A DNA stretch of 64,000 bases from an uncultured Desulfobacter sp. (GTDB lineage: Bacteria > Desulfobacterota > Desulfobacteria > Desulfobacterales > Desulfobacteraceae). The translations under genes and the position numbers were made by a program. Shown here piece after piece: positions 26,276-34,597 of this stretch (position 1 is the first letter of the stretch; every line of letters starts with the position of its first letter). The stretch is from NCBI RefSeq assembly GCF_963666675.1, contig NZ_OY762929.1, forward strand, positions 744,001 through 808,000, given 5' to 3'. The notes beneath the pieces were generated by a model. The model searched no databases. It saw only the letters and a program-made list of their open reading frames with translations, and had not been told where the DNA came from.

Positions 26276-27541
26276 TCATGAAGGAAGAAGGAAATACCGG
26301 TTACTGCTCTCCTTCACCGCTACCCGGGGAATGGGTTTGATGAACTGCTGGCGCAGGCTGTAGGTGTATGCCCCCTGGGCCGGGATCATGAGTATGTCGT
26401 TTTCTTTGATGGCCGAGCCGAAATAGGCATATCCCCATACATCATGGGGGGTACAAAGGGCGCCCAGGATATGACACTCTTTTTCGGACAGGCCGGGCCG
26501 GGTCAGGTTGATGACCGGGCAGTAATCGGTTTCATACCGCTCCCAGCCCACGGTGTTGCCGCCGGCATCGGTGATGACCAGGCCCTTTTCTTTACAGTCC
26601 ACCACCTGGATGAGGATGTGCATGACATCATTGCAGATCCAGCGGCCCGGCTCAAAACAGATCCGGCACGGGGTCAACGGCAGGATGTGTTCTTTAATGG
26701 CCGTTGACAGCTCCTTGGCAAACAGGTCAATGGATGATCCCGGGTCAATTGTATAGCGCCGGGGCTCGTCCGATAAAAGCCATTCCCCCTGGGCCGGCCA
26801 GTAGCCGCCGCCGATATCAATGAATTGGACTGCATCCAGAAACTGCCGTGGCATGGTGGACAGGATCTCACCCAGTTTTCGGATAAACGCGGTCTGTCTG
26901 TCCGGGGTAAGATTCCAGGAGGAGTGGAACTGCAGTCCCTGGAAATCCAGGCAGCCAAGGTTCTGGATCTCTCGGAACCCAGACAGCAGATTTTCCGGCA
27001 GAATCCCGAACTTGCGCCACAACCCTTCGGGATTATTGTTCAGGCGCAATCCCACGGGCATCCGGGTCTGCGTTTTTTCAAGCACCGCTGCCAGCCGTTT
27101 TGCCTCTCCGATGCTGTCCAGCAGAATCACCACCCGGTCCGGGTACCGGGCCGCAAGTTCCAGCTCCGGAACGGTTTTGCCCGGCCCGCTGAATATAATG
27201 GCGGCCGCCCCCAGTTCCAGGGCCACGGAGAGCTCTACGCCGCTGGAGACATCCAGCCCGAATCCATGTTTGAGCAGATGCCCGGAAAGATAGGGCAGAT
27301 TGTTGCTTTTCATGGCGTAAAAAAATGCGGTTTCCGGCAGGCGGTGGCTGAACGCCGCCCTGAACTGGGCGGCTTTCCTGGCCAATACATCGGTTTCCAG
27401 AATGTACAGGGGAGAACCGAACCTTTTGGCGATATCCAGGTACACCCCCTTATTTTTGACATAGGGGGTGATAAACTCGATGGCTTTTTCCCTGGAGAGA
27501 AGGGCGGTTGTGCCGGTTGCTTGCGTGTTGGCTGTGAGCAT
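26276..27541 (-). CDS. PLP-dependent decarboxylase, DAP/ornithine decarboxylase fold (type III)
   Basis: A 421-aa alanine-racemase-fold decarboxylase. The PLP lysine is K78 in FFYAMKSNN. The glycine loop is FIDIGGGYWP (about 240-249), the phosphate-binding segment FEPGRW (296-301), and the catalytic Cys region ALCTPHDVWG (C363, D367). These fit the LysA/SpeF-like family, including carboxynorspermidine decarboxylases; the substrate cannot be told from sequence. It is the last intact gene of a minus-strand operon, 2 nt after the ATP-grasp gene. The downstream M20 gene is destroyed. Confidence 0.85.
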   Translation of the reverse strand: MLTANTQATGTTALLSREKAIEFITPYVKNKGVYLDIAKRFGSPLYILETDVLARKAAQFRAAFSHRLPETAFFYAMKSNNLPYLSGHLLKHGFGLDVSSGVELSVALELGAAAIIFSGPGKTVPELELAARYPDRVVILLDSIGEAKRLAAVLEKTQTRMPVGLRLNNNPEGLWRKFGILPENLLSGFREIQNLGCLDFQGLQFHSSWNLTPDRQTAFIRKLGEILSTMPRQFLDAVQFIDIGGGYWPAQGEWLLSDEPRRYTIDPGSSIDLFAKELSTAIKEHILPLTPCRICFEPGRWICNDVMHILIQVVDCKEKGLVITDAGGNTVGWERYETDYCPVINLTRPGLSEKECHILGALCTPHDVWGYAYFGSAIKENDILMIPAQGAYTYSLRQQFIKPIPRVAVKESSNRYFLLPS

Positions 27542-27543
27542 GT

Positions 27544-28836
27544 CTATTCCATTTCAATGTCGATACGTTTGGCGAGCAACAGGCTTTCCGTCTCGAAAAA
27601 TTTGTGTCGGTTCGGTTTTATGATTATGTGTCCTAAAAGCCATGAATCATAGTCCTGGGGCGGCATGGTCACTTTGTGCCCCGGGGATCGAGTCAGGTGT
27701 ATCTTTTTGACCCGGCTGTCGTTTGCCAGGCTTTCTGTTTTAATATGTTTTAACACGCCGTCTTTTCGGGCATGGATGCGGAAGGCCACCAGGGGCGTGT
27801 ACGGCTCTTTTTTTTCATTTTTCCAGGCACAGCCCGCCGCCGCATCCAGGGTTAACCCGAGAATGTCGAGGTTGCCTGCTTCTTTGATCAAAAAGGGCAG
27901 ACAGTCGCCACCGGGACGCGGTGTCATCTCTATGAGAACAGCTTCTCTGTTTCGCAGGATAAAATCCACCATGCACACGCCGGTCTTAATGCCCAATGCC
28001 CTGGCCGCCATGTAAAACAGGTCGGCCAGTATGTCATTGCCGGGCATTTTGCCATCCTTATCGTCTTCCGGGCAGATGGCATATCCGGAGATGGTGCCGA
28101 AGGGGCGGCTGTCCACCTTTATTTTCCGGGTTTTGCGCAGGATCACGGCCCGGTCTTCTTCCATGAGAAAATCACAGGAGAATTCAGGGCCGGCCACCCA
28201 CTCTTCAGCCAGCATCTGGAATGAACCCACATCCGTGGGTTTAAACAATGGGTTTCCGGATCGTGTTGCCAGGCCGTCTGCCACCGCCTTGAATGCGGCC
28301 TTGCATTCTTTTCGGGTGGTGCATTTGAATACAAGTTCGCTGCCTGAACCACAAAAGGGTTTGAGCACGATGCCGCCCGGTGCCTGTTCCAGGAAGTTTA
28401 ACACTTCGGCTTCTGTGTTGACCGGGCAGGCTCGGGGGCAAGGAATCCGGTTATATCGCCAAAATTGCTTTGAGATGAATTTATCCCTGCTGTTTTTTAT
28501 GGCTTCAACATTGGGATAGGGCAACCCCATCTTTTTTGCCAGAAGGGATGCGGTCTCCATGGATTCGCAATCAAAGCAGGCAATGCCGGAAAGGGTTATG
28601 CCAAAGGCCTCTTTGTGGCGGTCTATCGCCTGGACTGCAGCATTAACCTCGCAGATGGGGCATAAAATTTCCTCTCCATTGTCCGGACAGGGCTCTGGGG
28701 CATTTTCACGAACCTTGGGCTCTGTGAGAAAAAGTGCCTGTCCGGGGCGGATGTTTCTGACCCATTCAATGTAGTCGGATGTGGTGCCCACCACCAGTAC
28801 CTTGTTTGTTTCAGACTCAGACTGCTTTTCGGCCAT
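27544..28836 (-). CDS. ATP-grasp ligase
   Basis: About 430 aa. The ATG at 28836 has GGGAG 6 nt upstream; longer starts are possible. The N-terminal domain begins NKVLVVGTTSDYIEW, with an unusual cysteine set (EPCPDNGEEILCPICEV) that could bind metal. The ATP-grasp core follows: NSRDKFISKQFWRYNRIPCP, GIVLKPFCGSGSELVFKC (nucleotide-binding loop) and MVDFILRNREAVLIEMTPRPGGD (Mg-binding Glu and the NP-like end). Such enzymes join a carboxylate to an amine using ATP. It overlaps the transferase gene by 20 nt. Confidence 0.85.
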   Translation of the reverse strand: MAEKQSESETNKVLVVGTTSDYIEWVRNIRPGQALFLTEPKVRENAPEPCPDNGEEILCPICEVNAAVQAIDRHKEAFGITLSGIACFDCESMETASLLAKKMGLPYPNVEAIKNSRDKFISKQFWRYNRIPCPRACPVNTEAEVLNFLEQAPGGIVLKPFCGSGSELVFKCTTRKECKAAFKAVADGLATRSGNPLFKPTDVGSFQMLAEEWVAGPEFSCDFLMEEDRAVILRKTRKIKVDSRPFGTISGYAICPEDDKDGKMPGNDILADLFYMAARALGIKTGVCMVDFILRNREAVLIEMTPRPGGDCLPFLIKEAGNLDILGLTLDAAAGCAWKNEKKEPYTPLVAFRIHARKDGVLKHIKTESLANDSRVKKIHLTRSPGHKVTMPPQDYDSWLLGHIIIKPNRHKFFETESLLLAKRIDIEME

Positions 28837-29779
28837 ATTGGCTCCCATGGAAAACAACCGTGTCCGGCTGGGTGTGAATCTCATATGACGGTCTGGGGCT
28901 CAGGCGAAACCGTTCTTTCCAGTTAAAACTGCCGCACAGAAAATCAACGGCTTCCAGCCTGTTGTGGCAGGCCCATTCCAGGTGGTGCAGGTTAATCACT
29001 TTGGCAATACCCATAAAATCCGGGTGTGTGCCGCCGGCCACAACCGTGTAAGTGTTGTTGAAGACTGCGCCCATGTCCACGGCTGCAATTTTTTCTTCCA
29101 CGATGGCGGTGGTAATCCTGAGCATCCCCATATCCTGAAGATATTGGGCAAGCCGCTCAAAAGAGCGGTAAAACCGGGCGTCACTGAAGTAGGAGTCCGA
29201 TGTAAATGCTGCCATGTTCAAGCGGAACATTTCAACCAGATCCGGCTGATGATTATAGCGCCACGTGAGTTGCCGCTCCTCAATTTTTTTTACATCCGCC
29301 TTGAGCTTTTTTCTGGTTTTCCCGGGAAATGCCAGCCAGAAGTTGTCCATGGAAAAGTCATGCATCCGGGGGTAGAACAGGTAACCTGTCTCGTCGAGTC
29401 CGGCCCGTTCTATTTTGTCAAACAGCGGATTGAAACGCAGATACCTTAAATTTAAAGGGCCGGGCACGGAGTCACACAATGCCTGGAATACTTCCGGAGA
29501 GTGTGCAAAAAACCGGTTCTGCTCCAGCCATGTTTTGCCTTTCCAGGTTTCGCCGGGAAAGAAAACGTATTCACCGGTCTCTTCAACCAGACTTAACGGC
29601 AGAAACCCCACAACCTGGCCTTTGTCTTCGACGATATGGAAACTTAAAGGCCTTTTGAATGCGGCGTTAAAACATTGTCTGACGGCCCAAAGATCAAATA
29701 TGTCCTGGACCGGCCAGTATTTTTCCCAGGCCTGCCGGCAACCTTCCGGATCTGTTATAATAATAGATTTCACTGTCAT
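28817..29779 (-). CDS. FemAB/BioF2-like GNAT-fold transferase
   Basis: A 320-aa protein with AGGTGG before its ATG. The second half has the Acetyltransf_6/FemAB pattern: FWLAFPGKTRKKLKADVKKIEE, then EEKIAAVDMGAVFNNTYTVVAGGTHPDF and KVINLHHLEWACHNRLEAVDFL. Members transfer acyl or aminoacyl groups to amines, and comparative genomics has proposed some as amide-bond-forming enzymes. It lies 4 nt after the SpeD-like gene and overlaps the ATP-grasp gene, so the three are translated together. Confidence 0.75.
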   Translation of the reverse strand: MTVKSIIITDPEGCRQAWEKYWPVQDIFDLWAVRQCFNAAFKRPLSFHIVEDKGQVVGFLPLSLVEETGEYVFFPGETWKGKTWLEQNRFFAHSPEVFQALCDSVPGPLNLRYLRFNPLFDKIERAGLDETGYLFYPRMHDFSMDNFWLAFPGKTRKKLKADVKKIEERQLTWRYNHQPDLVEMFRLNMAAFTSDSYFSDARFYRSFERLAQYLQDMGMLRITTAIVEEKIAAVDMGAVFNNTYTVVAGGTHPDFMGIAKVINLHHLEWACHNRLEAVDFLCGSFNWKERFRLSPRPSYEIHTQPDTVVFHGSQYGRKAV

Positions 29780-29783
29780 CCAC

Positions 29784-30173
29784 CTAATGCCGGTAAGTTA
29801 CGTTGATTCTGGCGGTTTTTCCGCCGAAATAGTTCTGGGAAAATTCCCGGACCACTTCAGGGTCATATGCCTTGCATGAGAATACATCCAGGTATGTGGC
29901 ATTGCTCTGGTTGGCAAAATGGGCGGAGATCAGTGAGGTCTCAATGAGTTGGACCATTGAAAACCCGGCCACTTTTTCATCTTCACCAAAATGCACCACC
30001 TGGGTCTCCCCAAAGCGTTTCATTTCAATCAGGTCACACAATTCGACAACAAATCGTTTGATCAGTTCGGCATCTCTGATTTTTTCAGGGTCGCAGTCAT
30101 AGATGTCGATGGCGGAGGCAATGCCCCATACATCAGGGGCGGTGTCAATCTGGATTACTTGTGCAGCGGTCAT
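29784..30173 (-). CDS. SpeD-like pyruvoyl decarboxylase homologue
   Basis: A 129-aa protein that aligns without gaps to the processing region of bacterial S-adenosylmethionine decarboxylase: VQLIETSLISAHF against VVLIAESHLSIHT, ending DVFSC against DVFTC. The serine that becomes pyruvoyl (S80), the active-site His (H85) and Cys (C100) are kept, but the Glu before the cleavage point is Thr79. Some SpeD homologues are known to act as ornithine or arginine decarboxylases instead, so AdoMet should not be assumed. Start ATG with AAGGAG upstream. Second gene of the sigma54 operon. Confidence 0.72.
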   Translation of the reverse strand: MTAAQVIQIDTAPDVWGIASAIDIYDCDPEKIRDAELIKRFVVELCDLIEMKRFGETQVVHFGEDEKVAGFSMVQLIETSLISAHFANQSNATYLDVFSCKAYDPEVVREFSQNYFGGKTARINVTYRH

Positions 30174-30199
30174 TGTTTTTTCTCCTTAAAATTGGGGGG

Positions 30200-30361
30200 C
30201 TACCATTTCTCTCTGGTCTCGGCCGGGCGTTTGGATTGTTTGTTCAGTTTTTTTCGGCGCTTCTGGTCTTCTTTCTGGTCTTCCCAGTCGTAATCTTCAT
30301 CATAGCTTTCTTTGAATTTTGGACTCTTGCCTTTGTTGCGGCTGAACTTTTCCCTGGTCAT
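30200..30361 (-). CDS. Small charged protein (53 aa), first gene of the sigma54 operon
   Basis: Begins MTREKFSRNKGKSPKFKESY and ends AETREKW. The start has GAGGAAAAGGAAG upstream. It lies 69 nt after the consensus -24/-12 promoter and 26 nt before the SpeD-like gene. It is very rich in Lys, Arg, Glu and Asp, with no signal peptide or cysteine. I recognise no family. It could be a peptide substrate or scaffold for the ligase and transferase, a small regulator, or a nucleic-acid-binding protein. Confidence 0.65.
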   Translation of the reverse strand: MTREKFSRNKGKSPKFKESYDEDYDWEDQKEDQKRRKKLNKQSKRPAETREKW

Positions 30362-30429
30362 GACTTCCTTTTCCTCGTTGGTTTTGGCCGGCTGTTTTGG
30401 CCGGGTGGTTTTTGTTCCAGCATCCCTAT

Positions 30430-30445
30430 AGCAACCTGTGTGCCA
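30430..30445 (-). promoter_or_regulatory. Sigma54 promoter of the decarboxylase/ATP-grasp operon
   Basis: The minus strand reads TGGCACACAGGTTGCT, a full match to the -24/-12 consensus (TGGCAC-N5-TTGCW), about 69 nt before the first start codon. A sigma54 activator is encoded divergently at 30713. The AT-rich DNA between (30446-30712) should hold the activator sites; no clear palindrome was defined. Confidence 0.88.
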
Positions 30446-30712
30446 AAAATATTTTAAAAAATAAAATCAATAAATACAGATGCTTATATTTTTATTGTAA
30501 CGCTTATGCCGAATTTTTCAGTAAATATTTACTTAAATATGAAGAATGAAGATTTTTGGGTTTAAAATGGTAAATTTTAACCGATTTCGGTGTGGGCTTA
30601 TAAATTCAAATAGACAAAATATAAAGTGCATTGCCGGTTATTTTAAATTTGTATATACTTCAGGAGTTTTTATAAAACAGTAATATTTTACCGGAAATGG
30701 AATACGCTTTTT

Positions 30713-32134
30713 ATGCTGATTCGACTGGCATGTGCCATCAAAGAGTCAAAAATACGCACCGAACTTGCGAACAGGCTGGCGGAACAGGATGTTCAGCTTC
30801 AGTTTTTTAAACCCAGCACCGTCTCCTGGCAGGCCCTTGCCAGAAGCTGTGCCGATGTGTTTATTGTCAGCAGTCCCGCAATCCCCAAACCTGTTGAATC
30901 CAGTATCTCGCTGCTCAATGACCTGCCCGAAGCGCCCATGACCATTGTGCTGCACAACCGGGAGTCTTCCGAAGAGCATGCCAATCTGCTGGCCTCGGGT
31001 GTTGATGTGGTGCTTTATTCAGGCATTCCCATGGACAGTCTTTTGGAAGCCCTTGACACCACATTGGAGTCCAGACGTCAGTTTTATTATGCGGAACGGT
31101 TTGACCGGCGGGGGCGTTTTTTGCCCCGGCTTAACGACTTTACCTCCAACAGCCGGGAGATGCAGGTGTTTCTGGATGAAACCCGCCAGGTGGTCTCCAG
31201 TGATGCCACCATACTGTTATTGGGTGAGACCGGTGTGGGAAAAGAGCATCTGTCCAAGGCCATTCATGCCGACAGCCACAGGTCCACAGGGCCTTTCATT
31301 GCCATCAATATGGCAGCCATTCCCGAACAGCTGATGGAAAGTGAGCTGTTCGGGCATGAGCAGGGGGCCTTTACCGGGGCGGTGCGCTCCCGGCGGGGGG
31401 CATTTGAGCTGGCCCACGGCGGAACGATTTTTTTGGATGAGATCGGTGAGATGCCTCTGCAGATGCAGACCAAACTGCTGCGGGTACTCCAGGAACTTGA
31501 ATTTACGCCGGTGGGCGGTGAAAAACCGGTGTGGGTGGATGTCCGGGTGATTGCGGCCACCAACAAGGACCTCGAGGAAGAGGTGGAAAGGGGAACGTTC
31601 CGAAAAGATCTCTATTACCGGCTCGGGGTGATTTCATTAACGCTTCCGCCTTTACGGCAGCGTAAAGAGGATATTCCCTCACTGACCAATCATTTTTTAA
31701 CCATGAATCAGCAAAAATTCGGCAGAAATCTCAAACGATTTTCCCAGCCGGCCATGGAGGCCCTGTGCCGCTACCACTGGCCGGGTAATATCCGGGAATT
31801 GATGAACGTGATTGAACGGGCGGTTTTGCTGTGCAAGTCTGATATGATTACCCTTGAAGAACTGCCGTCGGTTTTCCACAACACCAAACCCGTCCGGGTG
31901 GGTGATGGTGAGTCGGGGCTTTGCCTGCCCCGGGAATGGGACACCATGACCCTGCCCCAGGTCCGGGAGGCCGTGTGTGACCAGGTGGAAGCGTTGTATC
32001 TGGCCATGGTGCTCGATAAAACCCGTGGTAAAATTGGGGAGACGGCAAAGATTGCAGGTATTCATCCCAGGGGGCTGTATGCCAAAATGAAAAAACTGGG
32101 ACTGGATAAAGCAGAATTTAAGACCAAAGGATAG
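30713..32134 (+). CDS. Sigma54-dependent activator with a pseudo-receiver domain
   Basis: A 473-aa protein. Residues 1-120 look like a receiver fold, but the position of the phosphorylated Asp reads Ser (DVFIVSSPAIPKP), so it is probably not controlled by a kinase. The AAA+ domain has Walker A GETGVGKE, the sigma54 loop GAFTGA, Walker B GGTIFLDEIGEM, and an arginine-rich end (LPPLRQRKEDIP). The C-terminus is a Fis-type helix-turn-helix (GKIGETAKIAGIHPRGLYAKM). Transcribed away from the operon at 30361, whose promoter it most likely activates. Confidence 0.9.
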   Translation: MLIRLACAIKESKIRTELANRLAEQDVQLQFFKPSTVSWQALARSCADVFIVSSPAIPKPVESSISLLNDLPEAPMTIVLHNRESSEEHANLLASGVDVVLYSGIPMDSLLEALDTTLESRRQFYYAERFDRRGRFLPRLNDFTSNSREMQVFLDETRQVVSSDATILLLGETGVGKEHLSKAIHADSHRSTGPFIAINMAAIPEQLMESELFGHEQGAFTGAVRSRRGAFELAHGGTIFLDEIGEMPLQMQTKLLRVLQELEFTPVGGEKPVWVDVRVIAATNKDLEEEVERGTFRKDLYYRLGVISLTLPPLRQRKEDIPSLTNHFLTMNQQKFGRNLKRFSQPAMEALCRYHWPGNIRELMNVIERAVLLCKSDMITLEELPSVFHNTKPVRVGDGESGLCLPREWDTMTLPQVREAVCDQVEALYLAMVLDKTRGKIGETAKIAGIHPRGLYAKMKKLGLDKAEFKTKG

Positions 32135-32728
32135 ATGTTCATGTATTCACCATTTCATTACCAGATCAGCGAGTATGACTGCGTACCCACAGCCATCACC
32201 AATGCCGTCTCTTTTTTGTTTCAACGCAAGGAAATTCCCCCCATGGTGATCCGGCATATTTACCTTTACTGCCTGGATACGGTGGGCCGGGATTCCCGGT
32301 TCGGTGTGGGCGGAACCAGCAAATATGCCGTACGCCTGGTGGGCAACTGGCTTAATTCCTACCGGATCAAGGCGTTTTCCGTTGCCACGCAGTTTCTGGA
32401 AAAAGAAGCGGTTTCCCTGGAATCGGGCGGGCAGATCGAATCCTGTCTGTCCGAAGGCGGGGTGGTGCTGTGCAATATCCTTTTAACCCCCCGTGATGAA
32501 CATTATCTGATGGTAACGGCCATGGATGAAGAATGGATCTACTGCTTTGACTCCTACCGCAGGCAATCCATCCGGGGCATGAAGGGCATGGCCCGGGTGA
32601 TTGACGGCGGGGACGGCCGGTCTGCCAACCTTAAAATAAGACGGAACTGGGCCGGGCAGGATGAGGTGAAACGGTTTTGTCTGGGGCCCATGACGATGCG
32701 TGAAAGTCTTTTAATCCGGCGAACCTAA
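32135..32728 (+). CDS. C39-like cysteine peptidase family protein
   Basis: A 197-aa protein starting directly after the activator stop. A papain-like triad is suggested by Cys in SEYDCVPTAITNAVSFLF, His in PRDEHYLMVTAMDEEW and Asp in IYCFDSYRR, matching Peptidase_C39_2-like proteins. No signal peptide or transporter domain, so it would act in the cytoplasm. Likely co-transcribed with the activator and the DUF1835 gene. It may cleave or transfer an acyl group in the product of the divergent cluster; that is inference. Confidence 0.65.
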   Translation: MFMYSPFHYQISEYDCVPTAITNAVSFLFQRKEIPPMVIRHIYLYCLDTVGRDSRFGVGGTSKYAVRLVGNWLNSYRIKAFSVATQFLEKEAVSLESGGQIESCLSEGGVVLCNILLTPRDEHYLMVTAMDEEWIYCFDSYRRQSIRGMKGMARVIDGGDGRSANLKIRRNWAGQDEVKRFCLGPMTMRESLLIRRT

Positions 32729-32765
32729 GCCGGGATAATTGTCTGGAAAAAAAGGAAATGGATTT

Positions 32766-33638
32766 ATGAAAAGCACATTGCATATCACAAGCGGTGACAT
32801 GGCTGGAGAACTCTTGACGAAAAGTGCCATTGAAGGTGACGTGTTCGTTTGGCATGACATTCTTTACGATGGCCCGAGAAAACCCGGGTGGCCGGATGAT
32901 GCCACGCTGGATGCCCGGGCGGGTTTTCTGGCAGATATCACCGGCGGCGGATTGAGCACAGAAAACATTCTTGGGACATTAGAGGCGCAATATGCCAAGC
33001 TGAAAACCCTACGCGATTATGATTCGGTGGTGCTTTGGTTTGATGCGTGTCTCTTTGACCAGTCCATGCTTTGTCACATTCTTGCGTGCATGCATTTTCT
33101 TGGTCACAAGCATGCCGAGCTTCTCTGCATCGATGCCTTTCCGGGCATTGAGCCCTATCATGGGTTGGGGCAGCTTTCCGCCGACCAACTGGCGTCCATG
33201 TACAGCCAACGCCAACCCTTAACGTCCGCGCAGTTTGTTTTTGCAGGCCGTGTTGACTGCGCTTTTGCATGCCAGGACCAGGACGCGTTTAGAAAACTGG
33301 CCCGGGCCGATGCCGATGCTCCGTTGCCCTGGATTCCGGCAGCTGTAGCGCGTTGGATGGCGGAGTCTCCTGATGAGGAGACCGGGCTGGGGCAACTCGA
33401 AAAATGGGCAATTGAGGCAATATGTTCCGGGATCGAAAGCCCCCAGGATATTTTTACGTTTGTTGCTGAACGGGATACGCCGCCGCAATACTGGGGTGAT
33501 GTCACGCTTTGGGCGAAAATCAATGCATTGGCAGGCAGGGAGCCGCCGCTGGTCAAGATTGAAGGGCCGGAACCAAGGTTGCCCCAATGGGGAGGTCTCG
33601 GCGATTTAAATCTGTTTCGAGTCCTTCCACATCAATGA
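32766..33638 (+). CDS. DUF1835 domain protein
   Basis: A 290-aa protein. The ATG at 32766 has AAAGGAAATGG upstream. The N-terminal half fits DUF1835: STLHITSGDMAGELL, then VFVWHDILYDGPRKPG and YDSVVLWFDACLFDQSMLCHIL. Function unknown. The C-terminal half is weakly conserved and may be a DUF3658-like region. It lies 37 nt after the C39-like gene on the same strand. Confidence 0.65.
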   Translation: MKSTLHITSGDMAGELLTKSAIEGDVFVWHDILYDGPRKPGWPDDATLDARAGFLADITGGGLSTENILGTLEAQYAKLKTLRDYDSVVLWFDACLFDQSMLCHILACMHFLGHKHAELLCIDAFPGIEPYHGLGQLSADQLASMYSQRQPLTSAQFVFAGRVDCAFACQDQDAFRKLARADADAPLPWIPAAVARWMAESPDEETGLGQLEKWAIEAICSGIESPQDIFTFVAERDTPPQYWGDVTLWAKINALAGREPPLVKIEGPEPRLPQWGGLGDLNLFRVLPHQ

Positions 33639-33665
33639 CGCTCAGGTCTGAATCGCCTGTTTTTT

Positions 33666-33766
33666 TGGGGGGTGATTCTATTGTCGGGGGCAATCCCCTG
33701 TGGTTGCCCTCGTTAGGGCAGGCACAGGGGCCTGCCCCTACAGCTGCCGACGTTAGAACCATTCCC
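33666..33766. repeat. MITE-like palindromic repeat, copy A (left end decayed)
   Basis: Contains the paired arms GGGGCAATCCCCTGTGGTTG and GGGCAGGCACAGGGGCCTGC, and ends GCCGACGTTAGAACCATTCC. Matches copies at 34598 and 53754, but its left end is poorly preserved. Lies between convergent genes. Confidence 0.7.
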
Positions 33767-33804
33767 GTTTTTGAGTTGCCGGACATCCCGGGTCCGAATT
33801 TGTT

Positions 33805-33859
33805 TTCGAACGAAAAGTCAGTCATTTGCTGTTATGCAGCCGGCAACTTTTCGTTCGAA
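33805..33859. terminator. Hairpin between convergent genes
   Basis: TTCGAACGAAAAGT at 33805-33818 pairs perfectly with ACTTTTCGTTCGAA at 33846-33859, loop 27 nt. It sits between the DUF1835 gene and the DksA-like gene, so it could end transcription from both sides. Confidence 0.55.
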
Positions 33860-33882
33860 TATGTGTTCTGTTCAGGTGTGAA

Positions 33883-34272
33883 TTAAGATAAGAGGGCCTC
33901 CAGCCGCTCCTGGTCTTCCTTGCATGAGATGCACTTGGATGTCACAGGACGGGCTTCAAGCCGTTTGAGGGAGATCTCTTCGCCACAGATATCACAATAG
34001 CCATAGGTGCCGTCTTCAATTCTCTTGAGTGCGTCTTTGATTTTTTTGATCAGCCTGCTCTTGCGGCTGTGCAGGCGCAGGTTCATGGTGCGGTTGATAT
34101 CGGCTGCGGTGGAATCAATGATCTCCGTATCCCTGCTGCATTCCAGTATCAGTTCCGACACGGCGGAGTCTGCTTGATCCAGCAGTTCTTTCATGGAGAT
34201 ATTCAGTATGTGTTGAAAACGGGCCAGATCGTCATCTGTGATGTGGGGTCTGTCGATTACTTGAGTGCTCAT
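33883..34272 (-). CDS. DksA/TraR C4 zinc-finger family protein
   Basis: A 129-aa protein. The start at 34272 has GGGAG upstream. It has a long N-terminal coiled coil and a C-terminal C4 zinc finger: YGYCDICGEEISLKRLEARP then TSKCISC. The overall layout (SRLIKKIKDALKRIEDGTYGYC) fits DksA/TraR-type proteins that bind the RNA polymerase secondary channel. Which of the family roles it has cannot be told. It is alone on its strand here, with a 325-nt upstream gap. Confidence 0.88.
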   Translation of the reverse strand: MSTQVIDRPHITDDDLARFQHILNISMKELLDQADSAVSELILECSRDTEIIDSTAADINRTMNLRLHSRKSRLIKKIKDALKRIEDGTYGYCDICGEEISLKRLEARPVTSKCISCKEDQERLEALLS

Positions 34273-34597
34273 TTTTTTACTCCCAGGCATGGGTAAGGCC
34301 GCTTAATTGTGGATTGGGATGGATGGTGTCCGAATTTCTTTTTCATGCGGTAACCGTTTTTACCCGGTAACAGTTACGGCCGTGTATACGGGCCATCAAC
34401 GCGACGTATAGCAATATCAATGCCAGGAACGATTTAGTTGAACCACCGGTAGGGCCAAGTCCCCAGCCAAGGCTGATTAACCGCTACTGAGCGATATGAA
34501 ACGCCTGGTTTTGCCGTGTCATTCTGAGATATACAGGAACTTTTAATTCTGGTTTTAAAGATATTTGTTCTGTTTTAAGAATTGTGTGGTCTTTTTT
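34273..34597. other. Upstream region of the DksA-like gene; nothing else recognised
   Basis: No frame with recognisable features. It should contain the DksA-like gene's promoter, which I could not assign. Confidence 0.35.

Noticed and set aside
26825..27652. A 275-codon frame opposite the decarboxylase and ATP-grasp genes
   Set aside because: High-GC third positions of the real genes keep the antisense frame open; it has no domain features.
33666..33882. Frames running through MITE copy A as proteins
   Set aside because: They translate a palindromic repeat, and the real neighbours end before it.
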